Assembly: GCA_958448515.1 (NCBI GenBank)
Contig: CAUDEF010000006.1
Span: forward strand, 47,007 to 111,006
Reading direction: 5' to 3'
Length of the DNA: 64,000 nucleotides
From: an uncultured Phascolarctobacterium sp.
GTDB lineage: Bacteria; Bacillota; Negativicutes; Acidaminococcales; Acidaminococcaceae
The notes beneath the pieces were generated by a model. It did no database searches. It saw only the letters and a list, made by a program, of their open reading frames with translations, and was not told where the DNA came from. Every line of letters begins with the position of its first letter. The first letter of the stretch is position 1. This document shows, one piece after another, positions 47,444 to 58,673 of this stretch. Made by a program: the position numbers and the translations under genes.

Positions 47444-49234
47444 TTATTTATTTTCTTTTTTAGTTAACAGGCTTGGTCTGATATGCAGTTCACGCAATTG
47501 TTTTTCATCAACATCATTAGGAGCCTGAGTCATGAGGCAGGCAGCACTTTGAGTTTTCGGGAACGCAATTACGTCACGGATAGAATCACGCTGAGCCATA
47601 ATCATAATCAGACGGTCAAGACCGAATGCCAGTCCTCCGTGAGGCGGAGCACCATATTCAAACGCATTCATCATGAAGCCAAATTTTTCTGCCGCCTGTT
47701 CATCGCTGAGACCGATTGCAGAGAATACCTGTTTTTGAACATCTCTGCGATGGATACGGATAGAACCGCCGCCGATTTCAGTTCCGTTAAGAACCATATC
47801 ATAAGCTTTAGCGTATACTTTGCCGGGGTCAGTTGCCAACAGCGGTAAATCTTCATCACGCGGAGCGGTAAACGGATGATGCATTGCAACATAACGATTT
47901 TCTTCTTCGTCATATTCAAACATCGGGAAGTCAACAACCCAGGTAAATGCCAGAGCATCACGGTCAATAAGATCGCGGCGTTTAGCCATTTCAATACGCA
48001 GAGCGCCAAGAGCCTGTGCTACAACGGACGGTTTGTCAGCAATAAAGAGCAGCAAATCGCTAGGTTCAGCAGCAGCAGCTTTCAAAATGTTTTCCAGATG
48101 TGCTTCACTGAAGAATTTAGCAATAGGAGATTTTACGCTGCCATCTTCCTGAATCTGCATCCAAGCAAGACCTTTAGCACCGTAAATGCCAACAAAATCA
48201 ACTAAACCATCCAACTCACGGCGAGGAATAGCCGCATAACCTTTAACGTTAATAGCTTTTACGATGCCGCCGTTTTCAATAATGGTGTTGAATACTTTGA
48301 AATCAGAATCTTTTACAGCGTCAACCATGTTGATTAATTCCATGCCAAAGCGCAGATCCGGTTTATCGCTGCCGAAACGATCCATTGCTTCATCCCAGGT
48401 CAGACGTTGGAACGGAGTAGCAATTTTTTTGCCCAGTGCGCCTTCAAAAATGTACGCAATAAGGCCTTCCATTAATTCGAGAATTTCATCAACTTCCATG
48501 AAGGACATTTCCATATCCAGCTGAGTAAATTCAGGCTGACGGTCAGCACGCAAATCTTCATCACGGAAGCAGCGAGCAATTTGGAAATATCTTTCCATAC
48601 CGGAAACCATCAGTAATTGTTTAAAAATTTGCGGAGATTGCGGCAGAGCATAGAACTTGCCGGGGTTTACACGGCTGGGCACAAGATAGTCGCGTGCGCC
48701 TTCCGGTGTGCTTTTGGTAAGCATCGGAGTTTCAATTTCCAAAAAGTTTCTGTTGTCCAAATAGTCACGCATTAATTTGGTAACTTTATGACGTAAAATC
48801 AGATTGCGCTGCATTTCAGGACGGCGCAAATCCAGATAACGATATTTCAGACGCAGATTTTCATCAGTATCAATATTGTCCTGAATATAGAACGGCGGTG
48901 TTTTTGCAGTATTTAATACTTCAATTTCAGACGCCATAACTTCAATCATACCGGTTGCAATATTAGCATTAATAGTAGCTTCATCACGTAAACGTACGGT
49001 ACCGCTTACTTTTACTACATATTCGTTGCGGATGTCTTCTGCAGTTTTAAAGCTTGCACCAGCTGTATCAGGGTCAACTACAACCTGAACAATTCCGCTG
49101 CGATCACGCAAATCAATAAAAATCAATCCGCCATGGTCACGTCTTTTTGCCACCCAGCCGCACAAAACAACATTTTGTCCGGCTAACTCTTTGCCAAGTA
49201 CACCACAGTGATGGCTACGTTTTTGATTAGTCAT
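47444..49234 (-). CDS. aspS: Aspartyl-tRNA synthetase (bacterial type)
   Basis: 596 residues. N-terminal OB fold for the anticodon (VAKRRDHGGLIFIDLRDRSG), class II core, the bacterial GAD insertion domain (about residues 285-410) and motif 3 GGLAFGLDRLIMIMAQ. Non-discriminating forms exist; not decided here. Overlaps hisS by 8 bases. Confidence 0.97.
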   Translation of the reverse strand: MTNQKRSHHCGVLGKELAGQNVVLCGWVAKRRDHGGLIFIDLRDRSGIVQVVVDPDTAGASFKTAEDIRNEYVVKVSGTVRLRDEATINANIATGMIEVMASEIEVLNTAKTPPFYIQDNIDTDENLRLKYRYLDLRRPEMQRNLILRHKVTKLMRDYLDNRNFLEIETPMLTKSTPEGARDYLVPSRVNPGKFYALPQSPQIFKQLLMVSGMERYFQIARCFRDEDLRADRQPEFTQLDMEMSFMEVDEILELMEGLIAYIFEGALGKKIATPFQRLTWDEAMDRFGSDKPDLRFGMELINMVDAVKDSDFKVFNTIIENGGIVKAINVKGYAAIPRRELDGLVDFVGIYGAKGLAWMQIQEDGSVKSPIAKFFSEAHLENILKAAAAEPSDLLLFIADKPSVVAQALGALRIEMAKRRDLIDRDALAFTWVVDFPMFEYDEEENRYVAMHHPFTAPRDEDLPLLATDPGKVYAKAYDMVLNGTEIGGGSIRIHRRDVQKQVFSAIGLSDEQAAEKFGFMMNAFEYGAPPHGGLAFGLDRLIMIMAQRDSIRDVIAFPKTQSAACLMTQAPNDVDEKQLRELHIRPSLLTKKENK

Positions 49235-50498
49235 TTTTCTGCACCTCTGCTTGTAATTTTGTTAATATCTCAGAAATTGCGATTTCAGACTGCTCGCTGT
49301 TTGCCATATTTCTCAATACAACATTGCCGCGAGCAAATTCATCTTCGCCAAAGATTAATACATATTTAGCATTAACTCTGTTTGCCTGTTTCATCTGAGC
49401 TTTCATGCTTCTTGCTAAAAAGTCAAACTCAGCCTTAAATCCCGCGTTACGCAGTTTGATAACTGTTGTAAAAACATCTTTAAACAGCTCTTTTTTAGGA
49501 CATACAGCAAATACATCCATCTTATCTTCCATTTCAGGAAGTAAATTTTGGCTTTCAAGAGCAAGCAAAACTCTTTCCATACCCATAGCAAAACCAATAC
49601 CTGGTGTTGCAGGTCCGCCAACTTCTTCAATCAGTCCATCGTAGCGTCCGCCGCCGCAAACTGCACTTTGAGCGCCTAATGGAGCATACTGAATTTCAAA
49701 AGCCGTTTTTGTATAGTAGTCAAGACCTCTTACCAGATTATGGTCTACTTCGTATTCAAGTCCGGCAGCTGTCAGTAATTCTTTTAATCCTTCAAAATGC
49801 GCACGACATTCATCGCAAAGGCATTCCTCAAGACTTGGAGCCCCCTGACCCAATTCCTGACAATGCGGATTTTTGCAGTCTAAAAGACGCAGCGGATTAC
49901 GATCATATCTTGATTTACAATCGCTGCACATTTCCTGCAGATTAGGTTTGAAAAACTCCTGCAGTTTTTCACGATGCACAGGTCTACATTTAGGACAGCC
50001 TACAGAATTGATTTTTAATTTCAAATCTTTTAATCCCAGACTTTGCAAAATCTGTACTGCTAAAAGAATTATTTCTGCATCAATATTCGGTCCTTCTACG
50101 CCCAATGCTTCGATGCCAAACTGATGAAACTGACGATATCTTCCCGCCTGCGGGCGGTCGTATCTGAACATTGGTCCGATATAAAACAGTTTAGTAGGCG
50201 CCGGATCAGCATACAGCTTATGTTCAATATAAGCACGTACAGCTGAAGCAGTATTTTCCGGACGCAAAGTCAGACTTCTGTTACCACGGTCGGTAAAAGT
50301 ATACATTTCTTTTTCAACTACATCAGTAGTTTCACCTATACCACGTAAAAATAATTCTGTATGTTCAAAAACCGGAGTTCTTAATTCTTTATAACCATAT
50401 TGAGCGCAAACTTTACGCATAGTTTCTTCAAGATATCTCCAGGCAGAAACATCACCGGGCATGATATCTTTAGTACCTCTTGGTGCTGTTGTCAGCAT
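49227..50498 (-). CDS. hisS: Histidyl-tRNA synthetase
   Basis: 423 residues. Class II motifs with TAPRGTKDIMPGD at the start, RYDRPQAGRYRQFHQFG near residue 113 (motif 2) and RGLDYYTKTAFEIQY near 258. Pairs with aspS in one transcript, common in Firmicutes; no T-box upstream. Confidence 0.97.
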   Translation of the reverse strand: MLTTAPRGTKDIMPGDVSAWRYLEETMRKVCAQYGYKELRTPVFEHTELFLRGIGETTDVVEKEMYTFTDRGNRSLTLRPENTASAVRAYIEHKLYADPAPTKLFYIGPMFRYDRPQAGRYRQFHQFGIEALGVEGPNIDAEIILLAVQILQSLGLKDLKLKINSVGCPKCRPVHREKLQEFFKPNLQEMCSDCKSRYDRNPLRLLDCKNPHCQELGQGAPSLEECLCDECRAHFEGLKELLTAAGLEYEVDHNLVRGLDYYTKTAFEIQYAPLGAQSAVCGGGRYDGLIEEVGGPATPGIGFAMGMERVLLALESQNLLPEMEDKMDVFAVCPKKELFKDVFTTVIKLRNAGFKAEFDFLARSMKAQMKQANRVNAKYVLIFGEDEFARGNVVLRNMANSEQSEIAISEILTKLQAEVQKND

Positions 50499-50511
50499 AT
50501 TAATCCCTCCC

Positions 50512-51933
50512 TTACTTTATAAATAAACCAGCTCTCTGAGCAGCAAGCTGCTGCAGATTCTGTGTATAATAATTTATATTTTTAGGCATATTTAATTTTT
50601 TTAAATGATGCCCGTCTGACATTGGAACCTTTGTAGCTGAGGAAGGACCAATACCTATTACCGTATGCCGTTCTTCCATCATCTGAATATTATAAATACT
50701 CTCTGTCCCCGGCAGCGCATATCCTATATTGGCAAGATGTCCTATCATATAATGCTGCCTGTACAGATAATACGGATGCATCCCCATACTTTCCGCAGTT
50801 GCAAAAGCAGCAGATACCATCTTTTCAGCCTGCATTGAGTTCAAAGAATAATCACTGCCAAAAAGCTCAGCATTTCTTTTCATTGTTAATGTATGAACTG
50901 TAAGATTCTGCGGACATAGCCTTTTAACAGATTCAAAGCTGTTTAAAATATCTGCTTCTGTCTCCTGCGGAAGACCTATAATCAAATCAGTATTAATAAC
51001 AGGAATACTGCTTTTTTCAGCCATGGCATAAGCTTTATAAAATTCATCGACTGTATGCTTTCTGCCAATCAGCGCCAGCGTTTTATCACTGAAAGTCTGA
51101 GGATTGACACTGATTCTGTTGACACCTGCGTCTTCCATAGCTCTTAACTTATTAACAGTAAAACAATCCGGTCTGCCAGCTTCTACAGTAAATTCAGATA
51201 CAGACGCAGACAGCAGATTTTTTTCGACAATGTTCATCAATCTTGCAAAAACACTGTCAGCAAAACTGGTAGGCGTTCCGCCGCCTATGTATATGGACAT
51301 AATATTAAGCCCATGCACACCTATTAATTGTACCACATTCATTACATCTTGTTCAATGAAATTTAGAAAGTTTTCTTGGCTTTCCACATCAGGAGGAATA
51401 ATACCTGAAGGAAAAGAACAATAAGAACACTTACTTGGGCAATAAGGAATGCCAATATAAATACCGGCAGCACTTTTATCCGGTAAAACCTTGCGCTGAA
51501 TAAGACAAATATTTTTTAAAAGCTGACCCTGCTCATAAGGCACAAGATAATCACGATTAAATATATCCGGCAAAGCTTCCGGTGTAATGCCACTGTCAAG
51601 AAGTTTATGAGCAAGCTTTCCGGGCCTTACACCTGTCAAAATACCCCATGGAAGTGCAATCTTTTTATGTTCCAGCTGACTGAATAAGTCAATAACAGCC
51701 AATTTTACTGCTCTTGATGCTTCACCGGAAACATCTTCACGCATTTTTAAATCTGTACTTTTAACAGCAGTATCACCAGTGTATAAAACCGCACTGATGC
51801 ATCTGTCTGTACAGGAAATTTTAAGCACATCTTCAGCACTCTGGTCATTAGACCAATTAAACAACGCGGCCATATCACATGCTGACCGCGTTATATCATA
51901 TTTTAACTCATTAATTAACTTAAACTTTTTCAT
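50512..51933 (-). CDS. hemZ: Coproporphyrinogen dehydrogenase HemZ (radical SAM)
   Basis: About 473 residues. Radical SAM cluster motif CPSKCSYCSFPS near residue 162, and SIYIGGGTPTSF near residue 213. HemZ/HemN family in heme synthesis, though HemZ in Bacillus also has an uncertain role. The start is uncertain: ATG at 51933 lies inside the end of the AI-2E gene with an AAGGTG site ~13 bases upstream; a longer frame goes to 51981. Confidence 0.88.
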   Translation of the reverse strand: MKKFKLINELKYDITRSACDMAALFNWSNDQSAEDVLKISCTDRCISAVLYTGDTAVKSTDLKMREDVSGEASRAVKLAVIDLFSQLEHKKIALPWGILTGVRPGKLAHKLLDSGITPEALPDIFNRDYLVPYEQGQLLKNICLIQRKVLPDKSAAGIYIGIPYCPSKCSYCSFPSGIIPPDVESQENFLNFIEQDVMNVVQLIGVHGLNIMSIYIGGGTPTSFADSVFARLMNIVEKNLLSASVSEFTVEAGRPDCFTVNKLRAMEDAGVNRISVNPQTFSDKTLALIGRKHTVDEFYKAYAMAEKSSIPVINTDLIIGLPQETEADILNSFESVKRLCPQNLTVHTLTMKRNAELFGSDYSLNSMQAEKMVSAAFATAESMGMHPYYLYRQHYMIGHLANIGYALPGTESIYNIQMMEERHTVIGIGPSSATKVPMSDGHHLKKLNMPKNINYYTQNLQQLAAQRAGLFIK

Positions 51934-53002
51934 TTTTTTCAGCACGCTCACCTTCATGCCACAGTTCTTTATACAGAACACGATAAACTGCGGCTACAGG
52001 AACAGCAAACAGCATGCCGACTATACCAAATAATTTGGCGCCAATTAAAAGGCTCAGAATCAAAATAACAGGATGTACATCAATCTTTTGTCCCATTATT
52101 TTCGGCATTATAAAATTTGCGTCCAGCTGATAAAAAATTATGTAAAACAATGCCACATAAAAAGCATTTGTACTGGAATCACCATAAGCTATAAAAATAG
52201 CCGGTACAGCACCAATGATAGGACCAACAACGGGAATGGTTTCAGCTATCATTGCTAAAAATCCAAAAACCAGCGGATATTCCAGTCCAAGACTCAGTGT
52301 GCCTATAGTAATGCAAAAACCTGCAATAAGACTAAGTTTCCCCAATCCCTGAATATAGGCACTCAAGGTACGGCCTATTTCATCAATAATATGGGCAGCA
52401 CGTTTCTGATCTCTATAGTTAAATAAATTTATAGCCATTGCCCGCAGCTCACGCCAGTCTTTCATGAAATAAAAAGACAGGAAAGGTACTATAACTAAAC
52501 CGACAAGATTTTTTACAGTCTCCACACTGGAACTTACCAGATTTTTGGTAATATTGCTGACAACTATCATTGCCAGGCTTACAAGTTCATCAAGCAGCAT
52601 TCCAAAAGAGGAAGGCAGCTGAGGATATTTGCCGGTTTCATTAAAGAACAGATTGATATTATTAGACTCTGCTTTGGCTAAAAACACAGGCATTTTTACC
52701 AACAATTCGTTTACCTGACCAAAAAGAGGCAGAATAATAAAACCTACAGTAATTAAAATAAAAATACCAAATGTTATAAAAGCCAAAATTATAGCAACAA
52801 CGCGAGAAAGATGTATCGTTCCCTGACCAACTCTGACCTTTGCAATAAGATTAGCAATTGGATAGAGAGCAAACGAAAGCCCTATTGCCAGCAGTATCGG
52901 CAGCAAAAATGCCGCCAGCTGATAGAGAATAAAAGAAACAGCTGCTGTCAGGCTTAACTTAAATATAGTACTGTTTTTAATATATGGCCAATATTTTATC
53001 AT
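51920..53002 (-). CDS. AI-2E family transporter (membrane permease)
   Basis: 360 residues, about eight membrane segments: paired near residues 13-50 and 64-95, then others after 150. Matches the AI-2E exporter/permease family, including the VPFLSFYFMKDW motif near residue 173 and MAETIPVVGPIIGAVPAI near 254. Substrate unknown; several members are not AI-2 exporters. Overlaps the hemZ start. Confidence 0.85.
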   Translation of the reverse strand: MIKYWPYIKNSTIFKLSLTAAVSFILYQLAAFLLPILLAIGLSFALYPIANLIAKVRVGQGTIHLSRVVAIILAFITFGIFILITVGFIILPLFGQVNELLVKMPVFLAKAESNNINLFFNETGKYPQLPSSFGMLLDELVSLAMIVVSNITKNLVSSSVETVKNLVGLVIVPFLSFYFMKDWRELRAMAINLFNYRDQKRAAHIIDEIGRTLSAYIQGLGKLSLIAGFCITIGTLSLGLEYPLVFGFLAMIAETIPVVGPIIGAVPAIFIAYGDSSTNAFYVALFYIIFYQLDANFIMPKIMGQKIDVHPVILILSLLIGAKLFGIVGMLFAVPVAAVYRVLYKELWHEGERAEKNEKV

Positions 53003-53008
53003 GATTTT

Positions 53009-53629
53009 TTATTGAAGAAACGGATTTCTGCGTCTTTCCCAGCCCACAGTAGTAGCAGGTCCATGACCGGGCAAAAGTTTCACATCATCATCCAGCACCA
53101 ACAGTTTGTTTTTTATAGAAATCAACAGCTCTTTGTAGCTGCCGCCGGGAAGATCTGTTCTGCCAATAGATTCACAGAAAATGGTATCACCGCACAAAAC
53201 AATATCTTCACATTGGAGGCACACACCACCCTTAGTATGTCCGGGGGTAGCGTAAACTTTAAATTTCATGCCGGCAGCTTCAATAACATCTCCATCTTTA
53301 TAGATATAATCCGCAGCCTTGCACACTACTCCGTTATTAATGTAAATAGATAAATTCTTCTCAGCCTGTGTAAGGCAGTCTGCATCTTCCTGGCTGATGT
53401 AAACAGGAGCATCCAAAGCCTGTTTAACTTCCGGCAATCCGGAAATATGATCGCTGTGACCATGAGTGATAAAAATTGCCTTTACAGCAATGCCAAGATT
53501 ATCAACCATTTCTAAAATTCTGTCGCTGTCCCCGCCAGGATCAACAATGACGCCTTCTTTTAACTCCTCATTAACTACAAAATAACAATTAGTAGCTAAC
53601 ATACCAACTTCAAGTTTATATACCTTCAT
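53009..53629 (-). CDS. MBL-fold hydrolase, glyoxalase II-like
   Basis: 206 residues. Metal-binding THGHSDHISGL near residue 55, TPGHTKGGVCL near 129, CGDTIFCESIGRTDLPGG near 146 and LLPGHGPATT near 187. Likely a thioester or related hydrolase; substrate unresolved. Confidence 0.88.
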   Translation of the reverse strand: MKVYKLEVGMLATNCYFVVNEELKEGVIVDPGGDSDRILEMVDNLGIAVKAIFITHGHSDHISGLPEVKQALDAPVYISQEDADCLTQAEKNLSIYINNGVVCKAADYIYKDGDVIEAAGMKFKVYATPGHTKGGVCLQCEDIVLCGDTIFCESIGRTDLPGGSYKELLISIKNKLLVLDDDVKLLPGHGPATTVGWERRRNPFLQ

Positions 53630-53637
53630 AAATCCTC

Positions 53638-54087
53638 CTATAAAATTTTACTGCTGTCTAAAATCAAGGTTACAGGACCGTTATTAACCAGTTCAACCAG
53701 CATATGAGCTCTGAAAATACCAGTTTCAACCTCTACGCCCTGAATTCTGCACAATTCATTAAAACGTTCATAAAATTTATTAGCCATTTCCGGTTTGGCT
53801 GCCTTATCAAAAGAAGGACGCTTTCCTTTTCTGCAGTCTCCGTACAAAGTAAACTGAGAAACACTCAGAATACTGCCGTCTACATCTTTGACGGAAAGAT
53901 TCATTTTGCCTTCTTCATCTTCAAAAATTCTTAAACCTGTAACTTTATCTGCCAGATACTGTATGTCTTTTTCAGTATCATCGGCAGTTACGCCAACCAG
54001 TACAAGCAATCCTTTTTTTATGGCACCGGTTGTCTGACCATCAACGGTAACGCATGCTCTGTCCACACGCTGAACTATTGCCCTCAT
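53638..54087 (-). CDS. dtd: D-aminoacyl-tRNA deacylase
   Basis: 149 residues. Conserved [20 protein letters not shown] near residue 77 and the C-terminal [11 protein letters not shown] active-site loop. It removes D-amino acids (and Gly from tRNA-Ala) from tRNAs. Overlaps the relA stop by 4 bases. Confidence 0.95.
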   Translation of the reverse strand: MRAIVQRVDRACVTVDGQTTGAIKKGLLVLVGVTADDTEKDIQYLADKVTGLRIFEDEEGKMNLSVKDVDGSILSVSQFTLYGDCRKGKRPSFDKAAKPEMANKFYERFNELCRIQGVEVETGIFRAHMLVELVNNGPVTLILDSSKIL

Positions 54088-56327
54088 GCTTTTCCTCCAT
54101 GATTTGCGTTAAAATTAGAAACCACGCGTTCTACATTGTAAACGCCCTTCATCCTTCGAATACGGTTCATAATGTATTCCAGCTGTTCAAGGCTGTTAAT
54201 ATCCAACCCAATATGAGTAGTTGCAATTTTATTTTTATCTGTTTTACAGTTCAGAGAGAAAATATTAATCTTAGCTTCACTTGTAGCTGTCATAATATCT
54301 GCCATCATACCTGTTTTATCCATAGAGGTTATAACAATATTAACCTTATAAACAGAATTAATGCCAACATCCCAGGATACCTCAATTAATCTGCTTTGTT
54401 CTTCAGGGTTATTGGATAAAACATTGGGACAATCTGCTCTGTGAACAGAAACGCCGCTGCCTCTTGTTATATAACCAACGATATTGTCGCCAGGTATAGG
54501 GTTACAGCATCTTGCCAGCTTAACCATAATACCCTCTTCGCCCTTAACCAGTATGCCATGACTGGCATTAGCCTTGGATTTTCTGGGACGCAGCTCTGCC
54601 AGTAATGCAGATAAATCCTTGGTGGTAGTCAGTTTCTGTTCTCGTTTATATATTTCAACCAGCTTGGAAATAGTGCTGTTTAAAGTAACTCCACCATAAC
54701 CCAAAGCCGCCAGAAGATTATCATCAGAATCAATGCGCAGCTTTCCTGCAGCTTCTTTCAGTTTATCAGGGCGCGCTAAAACTTTAGGATCGTAGCCAAG
54801 GCGTTTTGCTTCTTTTTCCAGCATTTCACGTCCCTTGACAATATTTTCCTCACGGCGCTCTTTCTTAAACCAGCTTCTGATTTTGTTTCTGGTATCATTG
54901 GAACCAACGATATTAAGCCAGTCACGGCTCGGACCGCTTGATTGTTTGGAGGTAATAACCTCAACAATATCACCATTGCTTAATTTATAATCAAGAGGAA
55001 CTATTCTGCCGTTAACTTTTGCACCAACGCACCTGTTGCCAACATCGGTATGTATTCTGTAGGCAAAATCAATAGGAACACTGCCTACCGGAACGTCAAT
55101 AACATCTCCGCGAGGAGTAAATACAAACACTTCATCTGCAAAAATATCCATTTTTACAGTATTTACAAAGTCGCGGGAATCATTCATGTCCTGATGCCAT
55201 TCCAGCAGCTGACGCAGCCATGATAATTTAGCATCAAAACCCTTATCAGACCCACCGGAAGCAGGCTTACTGCCGCCGCTTTCTTTATAACGCCAATGCG
55301 CAGCGATACCATACTCAGATATACGGTGCATTTCAAAAGTTCTGATTTGAATTTCCAAAGGCTGACCGCCAGTTGAAAGTACCGTAGTATGCAAAGACTG
55401 GTACATATTGGATTTCGGTACTGCAACATAATCTTTAAAACGTCCAGGAATCGGACGCCAAAGGCTGTGCACTATACCTAATGTTCCATAGCAGTCCTTT
55501 ACAGTATCAACCAAAACGCGAATAGCCAGCAAATCATAAATTTCATTTAATTCCTTATGGTCGCGCAGCATTTTTTTATGAATGCTGTAAAAATTCTTGG
55601 GACGACCCTGAATCTCACATTTGATATTAGCCTTTTCCAGACTGTCTTTCATTTCAGCCATAGCTTCGTTAATCATGGCTTCACGTTCACGTCTTTTTAT
55701 TTTAACCTGTTCTACCAGATTATAATAAATATCCGGCTCCATATAACGAAAAGCAAGATCTTCAAGCTCCCATTTTATAGTATAAATACCAAGTCTGTGG
55801 GCTAAAGGAGCATAAATCTCCAATGTTTCGCGCGAAATGGACTGCTGTTTATGCACAGGCATATATTTCATGGTGCGCATATTATGCAGCCTGTCTGCCA
55901 GCTTTATCAGTACAACTCTGATATCTCTGGCCATTGCCAGAAACATTTTACGATAATTTTCTATCTGTCTGTCTTCTTTGGAAATATACTCTATTTTACC
56001 TAATTTGGTGACGCCATCAACAAGATTTGCCACAACATCACCAAATTTTTCTTTAATTACGGGCAGTGTATAATCTGTATCTTCAACAACATCATGCAAA
56101 AAAGCAGCTGCCAAGGTTTTATCATCCATCTGCAGCTGAGCAAGAATACTTGCAACACCAATAGGATGAATTATATAAGGCTCACCAGATTTTCTCACCT
56201 GCGGTGCATGAGCCTCAGCAGCCAGTTCATAAGCTTTTCTTACAAACTCAACCTGTTCTTGGCTGAGATATTTGCTGACTCTCTCAAAAAATTCATCAAT
56301 ATTTACAGCATCACTTGTAGTAGGCAT
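54084..56327 (-). CDS. relA: Bifunctional (p)ppGpp synthetase/hydrolase RelA/SpoT
   Basis: 747 residues from ATG at 56327 (GGGAGTGGGG upstream); a longer start at 56342 lies in the recJ stop region. Domains in order: HD hydrolase ([11 protein letters not shown] near residue 75), synthetase ([19 protein letters not shown] near residue 293), TGS (about 385-450), and C-terminal ACT. The hydrolase motif is intact, so it is bifunctional by family knowledge. Operon with recJ and dtd. Confidence 0.96.
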   Translation of the reverse strand: MPTTSDAVNIDEFFERVSKYLSQEQVEFVRKAYELAAEAHAPQVRKSGEPYIIHPIGVASILAQLQMDDKTLAAAFLHDVVEDTDYTLPVIKEKFGDVVANLVDGVTKLGKIEYISKEDRQIENYRKMFLAMARDIRVVLIKLADRLHNMRTMKYMPVHKQQSISRETLEIYAPLAHRLGIYTIKWELEDLAFRYMEPDIYYNLVEQVKIKRREREAMINEAMAEMKDSLEKANIKCEIQGRPKNFYSIHKKMLRDHKELNEIYDLLAIRVLVDTVKDCYGTLGIVHSLWRPIPGRFKDYVAVPKSNMYQSLHTTVLSTGGQPLEIQIRTFEMHRISEYGIAAHWRYKESGGSKPASGGSDKGFDAKLSWLRQLLEWHQDMNDSRDFVNTVKMDIFADEVFVFTPRGDVIDVPVGSVPIDFAYRIHTDVGNRCVGAKVNGRIVPLDYKLSNGDIVEVITSKQSSGPSRDWLNIVGSNDTRNKIRSWFKKERREENIVKGREMLEKEAKRLGYDPKVLARPDKLKEAAGKLRIDSDDNLLAALGYGGVTLNSTISKLVEIYKREQKLTTTKDLSALLAELRPRKSKANASHGILVKGEEGIMVKLARCCNPIPGDNIVGYITRGSGVSVHRADCPNVLSNNPEEQSRLIEVSWDVGINSVYKVNIVITSMDKTGMMADIMTATSEAKINIFSLNCKTDKNKIATTHIGLDINSLEQLEYIMNRIRRMKGVYNVERVVSNFNANHGGKA

Positions 56328-56342
56328 AAGCCCCACTCCCAT

Positions 56343-58673
56343 CTAACATTTATCATTTTTCAGAAGTTCATACTGTGTCAGTCTCAAATTGTCCTTTAAT
56401 ACAGCAATCAGTTTTTCCTTACTGTCCTGCAGCTCATTATACAGCACAGAATCTTCAAGACTGCATTTTTTTATAACACCTAAAGAGATACAGTCCTGAG
56501 AACGTACAATGAAACCTAACTCAAGCATTACTTTGATAATATTCTCAGAAACACTTTCCGAACATTCATTTAAAATGTCATCAAAATTTACAGTATCATT
56601 CTGATTTAAAAGTTCCATAACCTTTTTGTATCCCGCAGCCATAGCTTCCCTGTCAGGATAAAGCAGCTTCAGTGATTTTTCCAAATTCTCCCTGTCAGAA
56701 AAATTAAACGCCATGACGATTATTTTAACCTGTTCCAGCTTTAACTTCTGAACAATTTTCTTTAACGGAATCAACGGCAAATCATACAAAAAAGCTATCT
56801 GTGTAGTGCATGTCTCACCATAAGACTTTACAAGAACGCGGCTTCCCATAGCTGACAAATCTGCCTTAGAGTTTTCATTAACGTAAACTGTTAACACATC
56901 ACTTACACGCATAAAGCTGTCCAGCAAGCTATTTTTATCAACCTGCCTGGTTCTGTAATCTTCGGTGACTGTATTTTGCAAAACAGACAGCACGTGCAGC
57001 TGAACTGTTTTTTCTCCATTCCAGACGTTTATTTTAGGCATATATGCAACATTTGCCACCATGTTATCGTAGCACTGAGTCAGTATATCTGCTTTATTCC
57101 ACATTACTGCTTTATAACTGTTGTCTCCCTTAGTGACACAAAACTGTATATGGTTCTTATCTTTACCAATTAATCTATAATTATATAACAAAGCACTGTT
57201 AAAAGCAAAAACCGGTGCCGGATTTTCGCAGCCAAAAGGCTCCAGCAAGGACAGTTCTTCCAAATCCCTTACTGTAATTAAACCAGTATCGCTCAAAACG
57301 CAATCCACGCCTAAATGCGGGCAGTAATCCTCAGCAGAAAGATTTTGACGAACATAATCCTTAAAACGTTCTCTGAACTCAGCAACATCATCAGCCTTTA
57401 ACGTAAGTCCGGCAGCCTGATGATGACCACCAAACTGAATTAAGATGTCACTTTCAGCTTTAATTGCTTCATACAAGTTTAAAGCCGGTATACTGCGGCA
57501 GCTGCCTTTGGCAATACCATCGGCAATACTCATCAGTACTACAGGCAAATGATATTTTTCAACAAGCCTTGAGGCAACAATGCCAATAACACCCTGATGC
57601 CAGTTTTCAGAAGCCAGAACAATGGCAGTATCAATATGCTCCTCTCTGCTGAGCATATTTTCGGCATCTTCCATAATGCTACGGCTTATTTCCTGTCTGA
57701 TCATATTTTCATGATTCAGCTTTTCGGCAATTTCCATAGCTGCATCATCATCGTCACTTACCAAAAGCTCCACAGCTGACTGCGCATGTTCAAGCCTGCC
57801 GACTGCATTGAGTCGTGGTGCCAGCATAAAACCAATATTTTCTGAGGTAATATTATCCTGACAGCACCCGCTTACTTTAATTAACGTCTGAAGACCCTTA
57901 AGCTGAGTATTTTTCATAGCCAGTAAGCCACGTCTGACAATTTCTCTGTTCTCATCAACCAAAGGAACTATGTCTGCTACCGTTCCCAACGCTGCCAGTT
58001 CAGTTAAATCAGACCAGTACTCCTGGCTGCTGTTTTTTACTTTATCTAATGCCTGACATAATTTAAAGGCAATGCCAACGCCGCTGAGGCTTTTGAAAGG
58101 ATACTTACAGTCTTTTTGCTTGGGATTTACTATAGCATAAGCCGGAGGCAGCATATCCGGTACAGTGTGATGGTCCGTAATTATAATATCCATACCCTGC
58201 GGCGCATCTGCAACCTCTTTATATCCGCTGATGCCGCAATCCACGGTAACGACAAGACCAGTTCCTCTCTGATGCAGATACTTTAATGCCTCATCATTCA
58301 ATCCGTAGCCTTCGTTATCTCTTTTAGGAATATATGTATTAACATTAGCTCCGATACTTTTCAAATACAAATACAAAAGTGATGATGCAGTAATTCCATC
58401 CACATCATAATCACCATAAACTGTTATTTTTTCATATGCGGCAACTGCCTGCAAAATACGTTCAACAGTTCTTTGCATATCCTTCATCAGCAAAGGATCA
58501 TAAAACGGCTCTTTACTGCCATACAGAAAATCTCTGATGTTTTCGGCAGTATCATAGCCTCTTTCCAGTAAAACACTGGTAACAATAGTAGAAATACCAA
58601 GCTCTGCAGCTAAACAACTTGCTTTCTCTTTATGATAACTTTTAATATCCCATATTTTCTGCTTAACTGTCAT
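56343..58673 (-). CDS. recJ: Single-stranded-DNA exonuclease RecJ
   Basis: 776 residues, longer than E. coli RecJ, as is common in Firmicutes, with an extra C-terminal region of about 200 residues. DHH motifs VYGDYDVDGITASSLLY near residue 82, VTVDCGISGY near 139 and IITDHHTVPD near 157, then a DHHA1 region with FGGHHQAAGLTL near 416. Overlaps the LapA-like gene by 4 bases. Confidence 0.95.
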   Translation of the reverse strand: MTVKQKIWDIKSYHKEKASCLAAELGISTIVTSVLLERGYDTAENIRDFLYGSKEPFYDPLLMKDMQRTVERILQAVAAYEKITVYGDYDVDGITASSLLYLYLKSIGANVNTYIPKRDNEGYGLNDEALKYLHQRGTGLVVTVDCGISGYKEVADAPQGMDIIITDHHTVPDMLPPAYAIVNPKQKDCKYPFKSLSGVGIAFKLCQALDKVKNSSQEYWSDLTELAALGTVADIVPLVDENREIVRRGLLAMKNTQLKGLQTLIKVSGCCQDNITSENIGFMLAPRLNAVGRLEHAQSAVELLVSDDDDAAMEIAEKLNHENMIRQEISRSIMEDAENMLSREEHIDTAIVLASENWHQGVIGIVASRLVEKYHLPVVLMSIADGIAKGSCRSIPALNLYEAIKAESDILIQFGGHHQAAGLTLKADDVAEFRERFKDYVRQNLSAEDYCPHLGVDCVLSDTGLITVRDLEELSLLEPFGCENPAPVFAFNSALLYNYRLIGKDKNHIQFCVTKGDNSYKAVMWNKADILTQCYDNMVANVAYMPKINVWNGEKTVQLHVLSVLQNTVTEDYRTRQVDKNSLLDSFMRVSDVLTVYVNENSKADLSAMGSRVLVKSYGETCTTQIAFLYDLPLIPLKKIVQKLKLEQVKIIVMAFNFSDRENLEKSLKLLYPDREAMAAGYKKVMELLNQNDTVNFDDILNECSESVSENIIKVMLELGFIVRSQDCISLGVIKKCSLEDSVLYNELQDSKEKLIAVLKDNLRLTQYELLKNDKC